Positions 1 through 14,249 of a stretch of DNA of 64,000 nt are shown piece after piece. The notes beneath the pieces were generated by a model, which was given only the letters and a program-made list of their open reading frames with translations, was not told the DNA's origin and made no database searches. Numbering within the stretch: position 1 is the first letter of the stretch; every line of letters starts with the position of its first letter. Source of the DNA: Nocardioides carbamazepini (lineage in GTDB: Bacteria > Actinomycetota > Actinomycetes > Propionibacteriales > Nocardioidaceae); the NCBI RefSeq assembly GCF_024614185.1, contig NZ_JAHTLF010000002.1:42053-106052 (forward strand), in the 5' to 3' direction. The translations under genes were made by a program, and so were the position numbers.

Positions 1-380
1 GTCAGCACGAAGTGCCCGAGGTAGTTGGTCGCGAAGTGCATCTCGACGCCCTGCGCCGAGCGCGCCAGCGGGACGCCGAGCACCCCCGCGTTGTTGATCA
101 GCACGTCGACCGGCCGGCCGTCGTCCCGGAGGCCGCGCGCGAACGCCCGGACCGAGTCCAGGTCGCTGACGTCGACCTGCCGCACCTCGACCCGCCCCTG
201 GTCGTGACCGGGCACCGTCCGCGCGGCCGCCTCGCCCTTCGCGACGCTGCGGCAGGCCAGCACGACAGCGGCGCCGCGGGAGCCGAGGATGCGGGCGGTC
301 TCCAGACCGAGGCCGCCGTTGGAGCCGGTGATGACGAACCGCCGGCCCTGCTGGGGCGGCACCTGGGTCCACGGACGCAT
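1..380 (-). CDS. Short-chain dehydrogenase/reductase, partial (C-terminus outside window)
   Basis: This is an NAD(P)-dependent short-chain oxidoreductase of the retinol-dehydrogenase-like type; the substrate is unknown. The 126 visible residues hold the Rossmann half. There is a nucleotide-binding GSNGGLGLETA motif near residue 20, the NNAGV motif near residue 98 and TNYLGHF just before the window edge. The catalytic Tyr-Lys region is not in the window. The ATG at 380 follows a GGGAGG ribosome site about nine bases upstream. It is divergent from pepN across 54 bases. The family assignment is safe; the substrate cannot be inferred. Confidence 0.9.
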   Translation of the reverse strand, partial: MRPWTQVPPQQGRRFVITGSNGGLGLETARILGSRGAAVVLACRSVAKGEAAARTVPGHDQGRVEVRQVDVSDLDSVRAFARGLRDDGRPVDVLINNAGVLGVPLARSAQGVEMHFATNYLGHFVL

Positions 381-422
381 GGGCCGAACCCTCCCACATC
401 GGCACCCTGCCGGCGTGCGTTC

Positions 423-428
423 TAGGCT
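423..428 (+). promoter_or_regulatory. -10 box TAGGCT, leaderless promoter of pepN
   Basis: TAGGCT is followed by exactly six bases and then the pepN ATG at 435. Transcription would therefore start at or next to the start codon. There is no ribosome site before pepN. The same arrangement recurs across the window. Confidence 0.6.
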
Positions 429-434
429 GACTGG

Positions 435-2860
<2,426 letters not shown>

Positions 2861-2864
<4 letters not shown>

Positions 2865-3682
2865 CCGGGGTGAGGGCGCGCCGGCCGGGACCCACGACCC
2901 GGCTGCGGGTCGAGGAGCACCGCGGCGACGACGTGCGCCGGCACGAGGACCGGGTGCTCACCGAGGAGCCGCTGGAGATCCGGCTGGCCTGGCCGGGCGC
3001 CCCGGCCCGGCGGGTCTGGACGACCCTGCGCACGCCCGGGCACGACTTCGAGCTGGCCGCGGGCTGGGTCCACCACGAGGGTCTCGGACGACCCTCCGGC
3101 GTGGCCTACTGCACCGACGTCGAGCTGCGCGCGGAGCAGGAGTTCAACGTCGTGACGGTGACCCTGGACGCCGTGCCGCCGCGGGTGCCGCGCCAGCTCG
3201 ACGCGCTCAGCGCCGGTTCGGCGGCGTGCGGCGTGTGCGGCTCGGACGAGGTGGACGAGGTGCTCGCCCGCCGCGCCGCGGTGCCGTGGTCCGGTCCGCT
3301 CCCCTCCCCCGACCTGGTCCGTCGGCTGCCGGGCCTGATGCGGCCCCGACAGGAGCTGTTCGACCGGACCGGCGGCGCCCACGCGGCCGGGCTGTTCACG
3401 GCGGACGGCTCGCTGCTCGCCGTCCGTGAGGACGTCGGACGGCACAACGCCGTCGACAAGGTCATCGGCTCCCGGCTCCTCGGCGGCGAGCCGGCGGCCG
3501 CGGCGGTGCTGGTCGTCAGCGGCCGCGCCGGCTTCGAGCTGGTGCAGAAGGCGGTCGCCAGCGGTGTCGGCGCGCTCGTCGCGGTCGGCGCGCCGACGGG
3601 CCTGTCCGTCCGGCTGGCCGGGGCCGGCGGACTGGCGCTCTACGGCTGGACGAAGGACGAGCGGACCGTTCGCTACACCTGA
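2861..3682 (+). CDS. fdhD: Formate dehydrogenase accessory sulfurtransferase FdhD
   Basis: FdhD carries sulfur from a cysteine desulfurase to the bis-MGD molybdenum cofactor and is needed for formate dehydrogenase activity. The 273-residue protein has the conserved CGVCG sulfur-transfer motif near residue 123. The C-terminal VREDVGRHNAVDKVIG segment and the VVSGRAGFELVQKA segment are typical of the family. The GTG start lies in a GTGA overlap with the pepN stop. No formate dehydrogenase or molybdopterin gene is in the window, so the client enzyme is encoded elsewhere. Its coupling to a peptidase gene is probably positional rather than functional. Confidence 0.95.
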
Positions 3683-3732
3683 ACCGGCGTGCCCGGCGGA
3701 GTTCTGTCGGGCCCTCCTGTTTGACTGCTCCC

Positions 3733-5172
3733 ATGGCCATCCTCCTCGCGCTCCTCGTCGGTCTCCTGCTCGGTGCGGGAGTCGGCTGGCTGGTGCGCCA
3801 GGCGACCCTCCCGGCCGCCGCGGAGGCCGTGCCGGGAGAGGCGCCGGAGGTCGTGGCCGCGCGCCACGAGGCGGTGCTGGCGGGCCTGCGGGCCGACCAC
3901 GAGGCCGCGCTGGCCGAGCTGCGCCACGAGGTCCAGCGGGTCCAGCTCCAGGGCGAGTCCCGGACCGCCGCGGCCCGCGCCGAGGAGTCCGCGGCCCGCG
4001 CGGCCGTCCAGGCCGAGCTCACCGGCGCCCTGGCGACGGTCGACGAGCTGCGCGAGGCGGTCGAGGAGGCCCGCGGTCGCTACCGCGCCGTCGTCGAGCA
4101 GCAGCGCCAGGCGCAGCAGGAGCGCGAGCGGGCCGAGACCGGCCAGACCCAGGTCCTCAAGACGCTCACCCCGGTCGTCGAGCACCTGCGCGCCATGCAG
4201 CGGAAGGTCGACGACCTCGAGAAGGCGCGCGTCCAGCAGCACACCGAGCTCGCCACCCAGATCACGCACACCCAGCGCTCGGTCGAGGACTCCCGCAAGG
4301 CCGCCGACACCCTCGCCTCGGTGCTCAAGAACAACGCCGTGCGCGGCGTCTGGGGCGAGACCCAGCTGCGCACGCTCATCGAGACCGCCGGCCTGCTCAA
4401 CCGGGTCGACTTCGAGCTGCAGCACTCCGTCGAGGCCGACTCGGGCAACCGCCGTCCCGACATGGTGGTCAACCTGCCCGGCGGCAAGCAGATGGCCATC
4501 GACGCGAAGGTGCCCTACAACGCCTTCATGGACGCCCAGCGCGAGGGCATCGAGCCGGAGTCGCGCCAGCGCCTGCTCGAGGACCACGCCCGCAAGGTCC
4601 GTGGCCACGTCGACACGCTCGCCCGCAAGGGGTACTGGACCGGCCTGACCGTGAGTCCGGAGTTCACCGTCGCCTTCATCCCCAACGAGCAACTGCTCAA
4701 CGCCGCCCTCGAGGTCGACCCGTCCCTGATGGAGCACGCCTTCGGCAGCGGCATCGTGCTGGCCACGCCCACCAACCTGTGGAGCATGCTCAAGACGGTC
4801 GCCTTCACCTGGAAGCAGGAGGCGCTGACCGAGGACGCGCAGGTCCTCTTCGAGCTCGGGCAGGTGCTCTACCGCCGGATCCTGAAGCTCTCCGAGCACG
4901 TCGACAAGCTGGGGCGCTCCCTGCAGCGCAGCGTGAAGGACTACAACGCCTTCACCGGCTCCCTGGAGCGCTCGGTGCTGCCCGCCGCGCGCAAGCTCAA
5001 CGCCGCCGATCCGGTCGCCGGCATCGCGGCGCCCAAGGAGATCGAGGAGGCACCGAAGGTGCTGGCCTCCAGCGAGTTCTCCGCGCTGGCCGACCTCGAC
5101 CGCGAGGAGCTCACCTTCGACTTCGACCAGGCCGTCGACGCCGAGATCGTCGACGACACCCAGGCGGGCTGA
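3733..5172 (+). CDS. rmuC: RmuC family DNA recombination protein
   Basis: RmuC limits certain inversions and rearrangements at repeats in E. coli; its exact biochemistry is unsettled. The 479-residue protein has an N-terminal membrane anchor (residues 1-20), a long Ala/Glu/Arg-rich coiled coil to about residue 180, and then the RmuC nuclease-fold domain. That domain includes GVWGETQLRTLIE, RPDMVVNLPGGK and the IDAKVPYNAF segment. The ATG at 3733 is preferred over an in-frame TTG twelve bases upstream because the anchor follows it directly. There is no strong ribosome site. It stands alone downstream of fdhD. Confidence 0.93.
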   Translation: MAILLALLVGLLLGAGVGWLVRQATLPAAAEAVPGEAPEVVAARHEAVLAGLRADHEAALAELRHEVQRVQLQGESRTAAARAEESAARAAVQAELTGALATVDELREAVEEARGRYRAVVEQQRQAQQERERAETGQTQVLKTLTPVVEHLRAMQRKVDDLEKARVQQHTELATQITHTQRSVEDSRKAADTLASVLKNNAVRGVWGETQLRTLIETAGLLNRVDFELQHSVEADSGNRRPDMVVNLPGGKQMAIDAKVPYNAFMDAQREGIEPESRQRLLEDHARKVRGHVDTLARKGYWTGLTVSPEFTVAFIPNEQLLNAALEVDPSLMEHAFGSGIVLATPTNLWSMLKTVAFTWKQEALTEDAQVLFELGQVLYRRILKLSEHVDKLGRSLQRSVKDYNAFTGSLERSVLPAARKLNAADPVAGIAAPKEIEEAPKVLASSEFSALADLDREELTFDFDQAVDAEIVDDTQAG

Positions 5173-5376
5173 GTCGACCTACCTCGGGGGGTCGGCCGTC
5201 GCGGGGAGCGAGGACGCCGGAGCGGAGCGAGCGACGAAGGAGCGACCGGAGCGGAGGCGTCGAGCCTTTCCGCGAGCCGACGGGCTTGCCGCCGCGGAAA
5301 CCTGAGCCCTACGCCGCGCTACTGCGTGCGCGGCAGCGTGGCGGAGCGAAGCGACGACACGCTCGCGCCATCCAAC
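5173..5376. repeat. Convergent intergenic region with GGAGCG-rich repeats and hairpins
   Basis: This lies between the 3' ends of rmuC and the thioesterase gene. From about 5200 to 5260 the motif GGAGCG(A/G) recurs several times in a purine-rich run. Positions 5267-5300 hold an inverted repeat with arms TTTCCGCG and CGCGGAAA, with a nested AGCC/GGCT pair. A further GCGTG...CACGC hairpin follows near 5335-5365 and contains another GGAGCGAAGCGA copy. There are no T-runs, so it may be a repeat element or a factor-assisted bidirectional terminator. No gene is seen here. Confidence 0.5.
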
Positions 5377-6219
5377 TCAGACCGCGCCGCGGGGCTCGAC
5401 GCCGCCGGACAGGTCGACGGTGCGCCGGGTGTTGACCAGCGAGGTCACCGTCGCGGTGCCCAGCGTGCCACTGCTGTCGAACACCTCCGCGGTGCCCACC
5501 GCGATGCCGTCGGCCGCCACGTGGTCGGTGGCCCGCAGGCCGAGGCGGCAGCTATCCGGGAGCCGGCACAGGGCCAGGTCGATGTCGGTGTTGATGTGCT
5601 CGACGCCGTGACCGCCCCAGTTGGTGACCATGCTGGTGGCGTCGGCGATCGAGGCCACGGCCTGGAACGGCGAGCACTCCTCGCCGTACACGATGGGGAT
5701 CGCGGTCTGCCAGGTCTGGTGCCGCCCGGGGTTCTGGTGGTCGGCGAAGTTGTCCGACCAGCCGGCCGCGCTGGCGAACATCGGGACGTGGTGCTCGCCG
5801 CGGGCCGGGAGCAGACCGTCCGGGGGCGGCACGGGCCGCTCCCCAGGCGCCGACCAGATCTCACCGGGGGCGTTCGCCGAGGTGGCCAGGAACGTCGCGC
5901 CGGCCCGGGCGACGACCTCGCCCTCCTGCTCGACCACGGCATCGAGCAGCACGAGCCGCGGGCCCTCGCGCACGACCCGCGCGGACGCCGTGGTGGTGAT
6001 CATCCGGGCCGGCCGGAACAGGTCGACGTGGTAGCGGGCCGGGACCAGCCCGGTCCGCCCGGCGTCGGCCATGGCCTGCTCGAGTGCCCGGGCGAGCAGT
6101 CCGCTGACGGCCACGCCGTGCATCTGGTCGTCGCGCCACAGGCTCTGCGCGAGCGGCAGCGGGTCGAAGCCGGCGTCGGACCGCTGGAACCAGGCAAACT
6201 GGAACGTGTTCTCGTTCAC
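5377..6219 (-). CDS. Thioesterase family protein, double-hotdog (TesB-like)
   Basis: This is a probable acyl-CoA thioesterase of the thioesterase-like superfamily, 280 residues long, as expected for two fused hotdog folds. The N-terminal fold contains DDQMHGVAVSGLLARALE and a DLFRPARM strand. The C-terminal fold contains SNFADH-like and NWGGHGVEHINTDIDLALCR segments. The acyl chain preference cannot be read from the sequence. The GTG start is seven bases after the serine hydrolase stop, so it is the third gene behind gcvP. It may be exposed to glycine riboswitch control if no internal promoter exists. Confidence 0.85.
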   Translation of the reverse strand: MNENTFQFAWFQRSDAGFDPLPLAQSLWRDDQMHGVAVSGLLARALEQAMADAGRTGLVPARYHVDLFRPARMITTTASARVVREGPRLVLLDAVVEQEGEVVARAGATFLATSANAPGEIWSAPGERPVPPPDGLLPARGEHHVPMFASAAGWSDNFADHQNPGRHQTWQTAIPIVYGEECSPFQAVASIADATSMVTNWGGHGVEHINTDIDLALCRLPDSCRLGLRATDHVAADGIAVGTAEVFDSSGTLGTATVTSLVNTRRTVDLSGGVEPRGAV

Positions 6220-6226
6220 GGGAGCA

Positions 6227-7551
6227 TCATGCCTCTCCGGTCACGCGGGCGGTGCGGCGCCCCCGGGGATCGGCGCCTGCGGATCGTAGGGCGTGCGGGT
6301 CCACAACGAAGGTCGCGCACTCCAGATGGCCCACGGCGCCGTCGGGCCGGCGACGCAGGTGCAGGGTCTCACCGCGGTGATAGCCCTCGACGCCGACGAA
6401 GCCCGCGCCGTCCGGCCGGAGCCTGTCCTCGAGGGTGCCGCTGCGCAGGTCACGGACCTGCAGCTCGCCGTCGACCCACTCGATGCCCAGGCCGGTGTTC
6501 CCCCAGAACCAGACGCCGAGCACCTCGGTCACCATGGCCGGCACCGGCCGCGCCGAGGGACGCCACGGCACGACCTCGGTGCTCGCCTCGCCGGTGGCGT
6601 CCAGCAGCCGCCCCGGCAGCTCCTCGGGGCCCAGCCCGGTGGTGGCGTCCGCCAGCGCCACCACCGCGTCGCGACTCACCGGGTCGACGAACAGCGACGC
6701 CTGGAAGCCCGGCATCGAGCCGGTGTGCCCGACGAGGGTGCGCCCGGCGACGGGGAGCAGCCGCAGCCCGAGGCCGTACGCCTCCTCCGCGCCACCCGGT
6801 GAGGCGCGGACGGCCATCTCGGCCAGCGTCGCGGCGGTGAGCACGTCGGGGTGCCCGGTGACCAGGAAGTCCGCCCACCGCAGCAGGTCACCGGTGGTGC
6901 TCCACAGCTGACCGGCCGGCGCCATCGCACCGGTGTCGGTGTGCGGCTCCGCGCTGAGGGTGTGGGCGAAGTGGTCGACACTGCGACCTGGGGCGTGGTC
7001 GGCCGGCGGGTGATAGGACGTGGCGGCCATGCCGAGCGGCCCGAGCAGCCGCTCCCGCACGGCGTCCCACCACGAGCAGCCGCGCAGCCGGGCGACGGCC
7101 TCCCCCAGGAGGGCGAAGCCCAGGTTCGAGTAGTGGAAGCACTCCCCCGCCACCGCGACCCGTCCGGACCCGTCGTTGGCGGTGACCAGCTCCTCGAACG
7201 ATCCGCCGTCGACGCGCTCCCACCAGGCGCCCGTGGGCTCGCTCTGCAGCCCACCGGTGTGGGCCAGGAGCTCGCGCACCGTCACGGCCGCGTAGCCCGT
7301 CTCCGGCACGACGCGCCCGATCGGGTCGTCGAGGCCGAGGCGCCCCTCGTCGCGCAGCTGCAGGACGAGCACCGCGGTCAAGGTCTTCGTGATCGACCCG
7401 ATCCGGTACGACGACGCACCGGTCACCGCCCGGTCCGACAGGACGCTCACGCAGCCCTGCCAGACCGGCGCACCACCGCGGGCCACCGCCGCCGCGACGG
7501 ACGGCAGCCGACCCGTGGCCTGCAGCAGGGCCAGCGCGTCGTCGTACGCGG

Positions 7552-7555
<4 letters not shown>
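6227..7555 (-). CDS. Serine hydrolase, class C beta-lactamase-related (S12 family)
   Basis: This is a penicillin-binding-protein fold hydrolase of 442 residues. The acyl-serine motif SITK is at residues 54-57, YSN is at 142-144, and a HTG triad follows in [13 protein letters not shown]-terminal beta-rich domain follows the catalytic domain. There is no signal peptide, which argues against a periplasmic beta-lactamase and for an esterase or peptidase. The GTG start at 7555 shares GTGA with the gcvP stop. This makes it translationally coupled to gcvP, an unusual partner. The substrate is unknown. Confidence 0.88.
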
Positions 7556-10389
<2,834 letters not shown>

Positions 10390-10442
10390 GAGCAGGGAGG
10401 CTTCCTCAGGGTGGGGTCGATGAGATGAATCGAGCCCTCCCC

Positions 10443-10562
10443 CTCTGTCGGCGCGTCACTGCGCCTTCAGAGTTGCCTGCTCCGCACGGTCCTGGCGCCT
10501 GAGAGGTTCCGGGGAGGGATTGCCCCTTCGGCGCAGGCACGGGACCTGACTCTCCCGTGCGG
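10443..10562 (-). promoter_or_regulatory. Glycine riboswitch (single aptamer) with hairpin expression platform
   Basis: Read on the minus strand, the P1 helix pairs CCGCACGG (10562-10555) with CCGTGCGG (10489-10482). Between the arms are the conserved aptamer elements GGAGAGT, GCGCCGAAGGGGCAA, CCTCCCCGGAA and CTCTCAGGC in the family order. Downstream, CTCTG...CAGAG encloses GGCGC...GCGCC (10472-10443), a likely expression platform. The gcvP start is at 10389. Known glycine riboswitches of this kind switch gcv genes on when glycine is abundant. Only one aptamer is evident, followed by CAACTCTGAAGG, which may be the residual second-aptamer segment. Confidence 0.92.
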
Positions 10563-10582
10563 CATCAAACAGCGACTACAGG

Positions 10583-11182
<600 letters not shown>

Positions 11183-11297
11183 GGGGCCTCCAGGGGCTCA
11201 GACGCTGGGCACTGCGTTGCACTGCTGTCGTGGCCGACTTCTTCAAGGTACGGCTCCGGTGTCGGGCCGGTCAAAGACATGGCCGGGCGTGTCGTGG

Positions 11298-11315
11298 AAA
11301 ACCCTCACCCTGAGG
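11298..11315 (-). terminator. Weak terminator-like hairpin after the DUF151 gene
   Basis: On the minus strand CCTCA and TGAGG flank a GGG loop and are followed by GTTTT, seven bases after the stop of the upstream gene. The stem is only five pairs, so the call is tentative. It would separate the nuclease-like gene from the MerR gene. Confidence 0.4.
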
Positions 11316-11322
11316 CTGAGGC

Positions 11323-11793
11323 TCACCCCTCCGCGCCGAAGTCCTCCGGTGACACGTGGTCGAGGAACTCGCGGAACGCCTCGACCTCGTCCTCCTCCTC
11401 GGCCGGGGCCGCGAGGCCGGCCTCGGCGAGCACCTCGTCGGCACAGTAGATCGTGGTGCCGGTCCGCAGCGCGAGGGCGATCGAGTCGGAGGGACGCGCG
11501 CTCACCTCGACCCCGGACGCGAAGACCAGGGTCGCGTAGAAGACGCCCTCGCGGACGTCGGTGATCCGCACCTCGCTCAGCTCGTTGCCGGTCGCGGTGA
11601 GCACGTCGCGCATCAGGTCGTGGGTCAGCGGCCGGGGCGGGACGACGCCTTGTTGGGCGAACGCGATCGCGGTCGCCTCGACGGCGCCGATCCAGATCGG
11701 CAGGTAGCGCTCGCCCCCGACCTCCCGCAGCAGCACGATCGGCTGGTTGGACGGCATCTCCACCCGGACACCCATCACGTCGACCTCGCGCAT
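11323..11793 (-). CDS. Bifunctional nuclease family protein (DUF151)
   Basis: This 156-residue protein is of the BFN/DUF151 family; plant and some bacterial members have nuclease activity. The core reads VLLREVGGERYLPIWIGAVEATAIAF and later SARPSDSIALALRTGTTIYCADEVL, as in Rv1829. The tail is acidic. A TAGGCT box sits six bases upstream of the ATG at 11793, giving a leaderless transcript. It lies between two MerR genes in a conserved actinobacterial order. The cellular role is not settled. Confidence 0.9.
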   Translation of the reverse strand: MREVDVMGVRVEMPSNQPIVLLREVGGERYLPIWIGAVEATAIAFAQQGVVPPRPLTHDLMRDVLTATGNELSEVRITDVREGVFYATLVFASGVEVSARPSDSIALALRTGTTIYCADEVLAEAGLAAPAEEEDEVEAFREFLDHVSPEDFGAEG

Positions 11794-11799
11794 GCGTCC

Positions 11800-11805
11800 A
11801 GCCTA
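11800..11805 (-). promoter_or_regulatory. -10 box TAGGCT, leaderless promoter of the DUF151 gene
   Basis: TAGGCT on the minus strand lies six bases before the ATG at 11793. Spacing and sequence are identical to those before pepN. Confidence 0.6.
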
Positions 11806-11824
11806 CTGCGTCGAATTCGGCGGC

Positions 11825-12556
11825 TCAGATGCGCCGCAGGCCGGCCTTCACCAGCGTCGCGTGCAACCGCACGGACAGGGCGGCGATCTCGCTGACCGCC
11901 TCCTCCGCGCGGGCGCTCGCCGCGCCATCGCGTCCCTTGCGGGGGACGACCACCTGCTGCACCAGACCGACCTCGCGGTCGGCCGCCGTGCGGAAGGCGC
12001 GCAGGTGGCGCGGCTCGATGCCGTAGTCGGCCAGCTCACGGGCGGTCTGGGCGATCACGAGGGCGTCGGAGTCGTAGTGCCCGGTCGCCGACGGGCTGAT
12101 CAGGCCGAACGACTCGAGCTGCCCGAGGAGGTCCTCGTCGATCTCGGCCACCTTGACCAGCTCCTTGCGGGAGAGCCGCAACCGGTCGGTACGTCGGAAC
12201 GACTCGGGCGAGGGCAGCCCGTCGGCCCCCAGGGCGACGGTGGGCACGGTGGGCACGACCGGCTCCGGCTCAGGCGGCGCGAGGCCGCGGTCCATCGCGT
12301 CGAGGTTCTCCCCGATCACCTTGAGCGGCAGGTAGTGGTCTCGCTGCATCCGCAGGATGTAGCGCAGCCGCTCGATGTCGGCCTCGGAGAACTTCCGGTA
12401 GCCGGCCGGCGTCCGCTCCGGCTTGACCAGGCCCTCGGACTCGAGGAACCGGATCTTCGGGATGCTGATGTCCTCGAAGTCCGCCCGCAGCCGGTCGAGC
12501 ACCTGCCCGATGTTGAGCCGTGGCTCCCGCTCCCCCCGAGCGACGGCAGCAGTCAT
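11825..12556 (-). CDS. ftsR: MerR family regulator FtsR-like (Rv1828 type)
   Basis: This 243-residue MerR protein matches the FtsR/Rv1828 group, whose Corynebacterium member activates ftsZ. The N-terminal winged helix reads LNIGQVLDRLRADFEDISIPKIRFLESEGL, with PAGYRKFSEADIERLRYILRMQRDHYLPLKVI following. The C-terminal half is a ligand-like helical domain beginning LSRKELVKVAEIDEDLLGQLE. The ATG at 12556 overlaps the garA stop by one base (TGATG), so the two are co-translated. The ftsR symbol is by family and synteny, not by experiment. Confidence 0.88.
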   Translation of the reverse strand: MTAAVARGEREPRLNIGQVLDRLRADFEDISIPKIRFLESEGLVKPERTPAGYRKFSEADIERLRYILRMQRDHYLPLKVIGENLDAMDRGLAPPEPEPVVPTVPTVALGADGLPSPESFRRTDRLRLSRKELVKVAEIDEDLLGQLESFGLISPSATGHYDSDALVIAQTARELADYGIEPRHLRAFRTAADREVGLVQQVVVPRKGRDGAASARAEEAVSEIAALSVRLHATLVKAGLRRI

Positions 12557-13062
12557 CAGACGCTTTCGTGACCCGCGAAGAAGACCAGGCGGTACTTGCC
12601 GACCTGGACCTCGTCGCTGTCCTTGAGCTGGACCTTCTCGATCCGGTCCCGGTTGACGTAGGTGCCGTTCAGGCTGCCGGCGTCCTCGACGGTGAACGTG
12701 TCGCCGTCGCGCCGGAAGAGCGCGTGTCGACGCGAGACCGTGACGTCGTCGAGGAAGATGCCGCTCTCCGGATGCCGTCCGGCGCTCACCTCGTCGGCGT
12801 CGAGCAGGAACCGGCTGCCCGAGCCCGGTCCCTTCTGGACGACGAGCAGGGCGTGGCCGACCGGAAGCGCGTCGACCGCCGCGGCATCGACCGGGCTCAG
12901 CGCCCGGTCGGAGGTCTCGACGCGATCGCCGCCACCGAACTGGATCGTCGCGGTGGCGTCGGTCACCGGGGCCGGCTCGGGCGCGACCAGGCGGCTCCCG
13001 CACTGCGAGCAGAAGCGGGCGTCATCGGGGTTCTGCCGACCACAGGCGGTGCAGAACGGCAT
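12556..13062 (-). CDS. garA: GarA-type FHA domain protein with N-terminal zinc ribbon
   Basis: GarA proteins inhibit or activate 2-oxoglutarate-metabolising enzymes, depending on phosphorylation by Ser/Thr kinases. This 168-residue version begins with a four-cysteine ribbon (CTACG and CSQCG, residues 4-22). A threonine-containing TATIQF segment follows, near where mycobacterial GarA has its ETTS phosphosite. The C-terminal FHA domain includes LLVVQKGPGSGSRFLL, SAGRHPESGIFLDDVTVSRRHA and GSLNGTYVNR. The ATG at 13062 has a GAGGAG site; an in-frame upstream extension was rejected for that reason. A TAGGTT -10 candidate is at 13092-13097. Neighbours match Rv1827. Confidence 0.92.
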   Translation of the reverse strand: MPFCTACGRQNPDDARFCSQCGSRLVAPEPAPVTDATATIQFGGGDRVETSDRALSPVDAAAVDALPVGHALLVVQKGPGSGSRFLLDADEVSAGRHPESGIFLDDVTVSRRHALFRRDGDTFTVEDAGSLNGTYVNRDRIEKVQLKDSDEVQVGKYRLVFFAGHESV

Positions 13063-13102
13063 CAGGGGCTCCTCACGGTGGGTCTGTCTCGAACCTACCG
13101 GA

Positions 13103-13492
13103 TCAGGTGTCGAGCTGGGCCTCGTACGCGGCGGCGTCGAGCAGGCCGTCGAGGGCCCCGGCGTCGGCCGGCACGATCTCGAAGAGCCAGCCGGCGCCGT
13201 ACGGGTCGTTGTTGACCAGCTCGGGGGTGGCGTCGAGGGCCTCGTTGACCGCGACGACCTCGCCGGCGACCGGCGCGTAGACGTCGCTGACCGACTTGGT
13301 CGACTCCAGCTCACCGCACGCGTCCCCCGCGGCGACGGCGGCACCGACCTCGGGGAGCGAGACGTAGACGATGTCGCCGAGCGCATCCTGGGCATAGTCG
13401 GTGATCCCGATCCGCACCGAGCCGGCGACCCCGCCGGGGCGGCGCAGCCACTCGTGCTCGGCGGTGTACTTCAGGTCCGCGGGGTTCGTCAT
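13103..13492 (-). CDS. gcvH: Glycine cleavage system H protein
   Basis: GcvH is the lipoylated carrier that shuttles the aminomethyl group between the P, T and L proteins. It is 129 residues long, normal for the family. The lipoyl lysine is in ELESTKSVSDVYAP, and the start is YTAEHEWLRRPGG. The ATG at 13492 is chosen because MTNPADLKYTAEHEW aligns with family N-termini. A longer reading from an upstream start adds an unlikely basic peptide. It sits upstream of garA and ftsR, separated from gcvP, and has no riboswitch of its own. Confidence 0.97.
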   Translation of the reverse strand: MTNPADLKYTAEHEWLRRPGGVAGSVRIGITDYAQDALGDIVYVSLPEVGAAVAAGDACGELESTKSVSDVYAPVAGEVVAVNEALDATPELVNNDPYGAGWLFEIVPADAGALDGLLDAAAYEAQLDT

Positions 13493-13502
13493 GGGCGGAA
13501 GG

Positions 13503-14249
13503 CTACTGCCCCTGATCCGGGACCGCATACGAAGGCTGGTCGCGCTGTACGACCGCCTCGATGTCGATCGTGCGCCGCTCCTCGACCTCGACGGTGGCGC
13601 CGTCGTCCTCGAGCTGCTTGCGGGGGCCCAAGGAGAAGGTGATCGCGCCCGCGAGGACGCTCGGCTCGCCGATCGCCTCGATGACGTAGGGCCCCTCCAC
13701 CCGCTCCCCGTCGATCTCGAAGCCGCCGTTGGTCTCGGCGAACGACGTCTGCGCCACGACCCGGGCGGTGCCGTTGACGGCGATCGCCTCCGCTCCGACG
13801 GTGCGCAGCTCCTGGATCGTGTCGAGGAGGGACGCCAGCCGCATCCGGCCGTCGTCCTCCGTGATCCGCACCCGCAGCCCAGGACCGGTCACCGGCACCA
13901 GGCCGGCCAGGATGTTGAGGCTGTCGACCTCGTCGTCGGCCTGGTCGATCGCCGTCTGGCGCTTGGTCGAGTCGTCGCGCAGCCCGCTGGCGACCTCCTC
14001 GAGCCGGTCGATCTCGGCCTCGGTGCGCTGCCGGGTGCCCGCCAGGCCGTCGAGCAGGTCGATCAGCTCCTGCTCGCGCAGACCGGTGTAGTCGTCGTCG
14101 ACGCCGGTCAGCCGGACCTGGGTGACCGCGCCGAAGCCGAGCAGCGCCAGCAGCACCGCGGCGACCAGCTGCCGGCGCGACGGGCGCAGCAGGGCCGCCC
14201 GCAGGCGGTCGGTCGGCGTGGCCGGCGCGGCGGCCTCCGGGTCAGGCAT
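13503..14249 (-). CDS. DUF881 family membrane-anchored protein (downstream copy)
   Basis: This 248-residue protein has a basic N-terminus and one membrane segment (about residues 28-46). An extracytoplasmic coiled-coil region follows, then the DUF881 domain with PVTGPGLRVRITED and GAEAIAVNGTARVVAQTSF. The family is widespread next to cell-division genes and its function is unknown. Its start overlaps the small basic protein gene by eight bases. It is the last gene of a DUF881 / small basic protein / DUF881 set that matches Rv1823-Rv1825. Confidence 0.9.
   Translation of the reverse strand: MPDPEAAAPATPTDRLRAALLRPSRRQLVAAVLLALLGFGAVTQVRLTGVDDDYTGLREQELIDLLDGLAGTRQRTEAEIDRLEEVASGLRDDSTKRQTAIDQADDEVDSLNILAGLVPVTGPGLRVRITEDDGRMRLASLLDTIQELRTVGAEAIAVNGTARVVAQTSFAETNGGFEIDGERVEGPYVIEAIGEPSVLAGAITFSLGPRKQLEDDGATVEVEERRTIDIEAVVQRDQPSYAVPDQGQ

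Noticed and set aside
3721..3732. TTG start for rmuC twelve bases upstream
   Set aside because: The ATG at 3733 gives the normal N-terminal anchor; the extension adds only MTAP.
5200..5260. GGAGCG repeats as a CRISPR array
   Set aside because: Units are short and irregular, with no constant spacer length and no cas genes.
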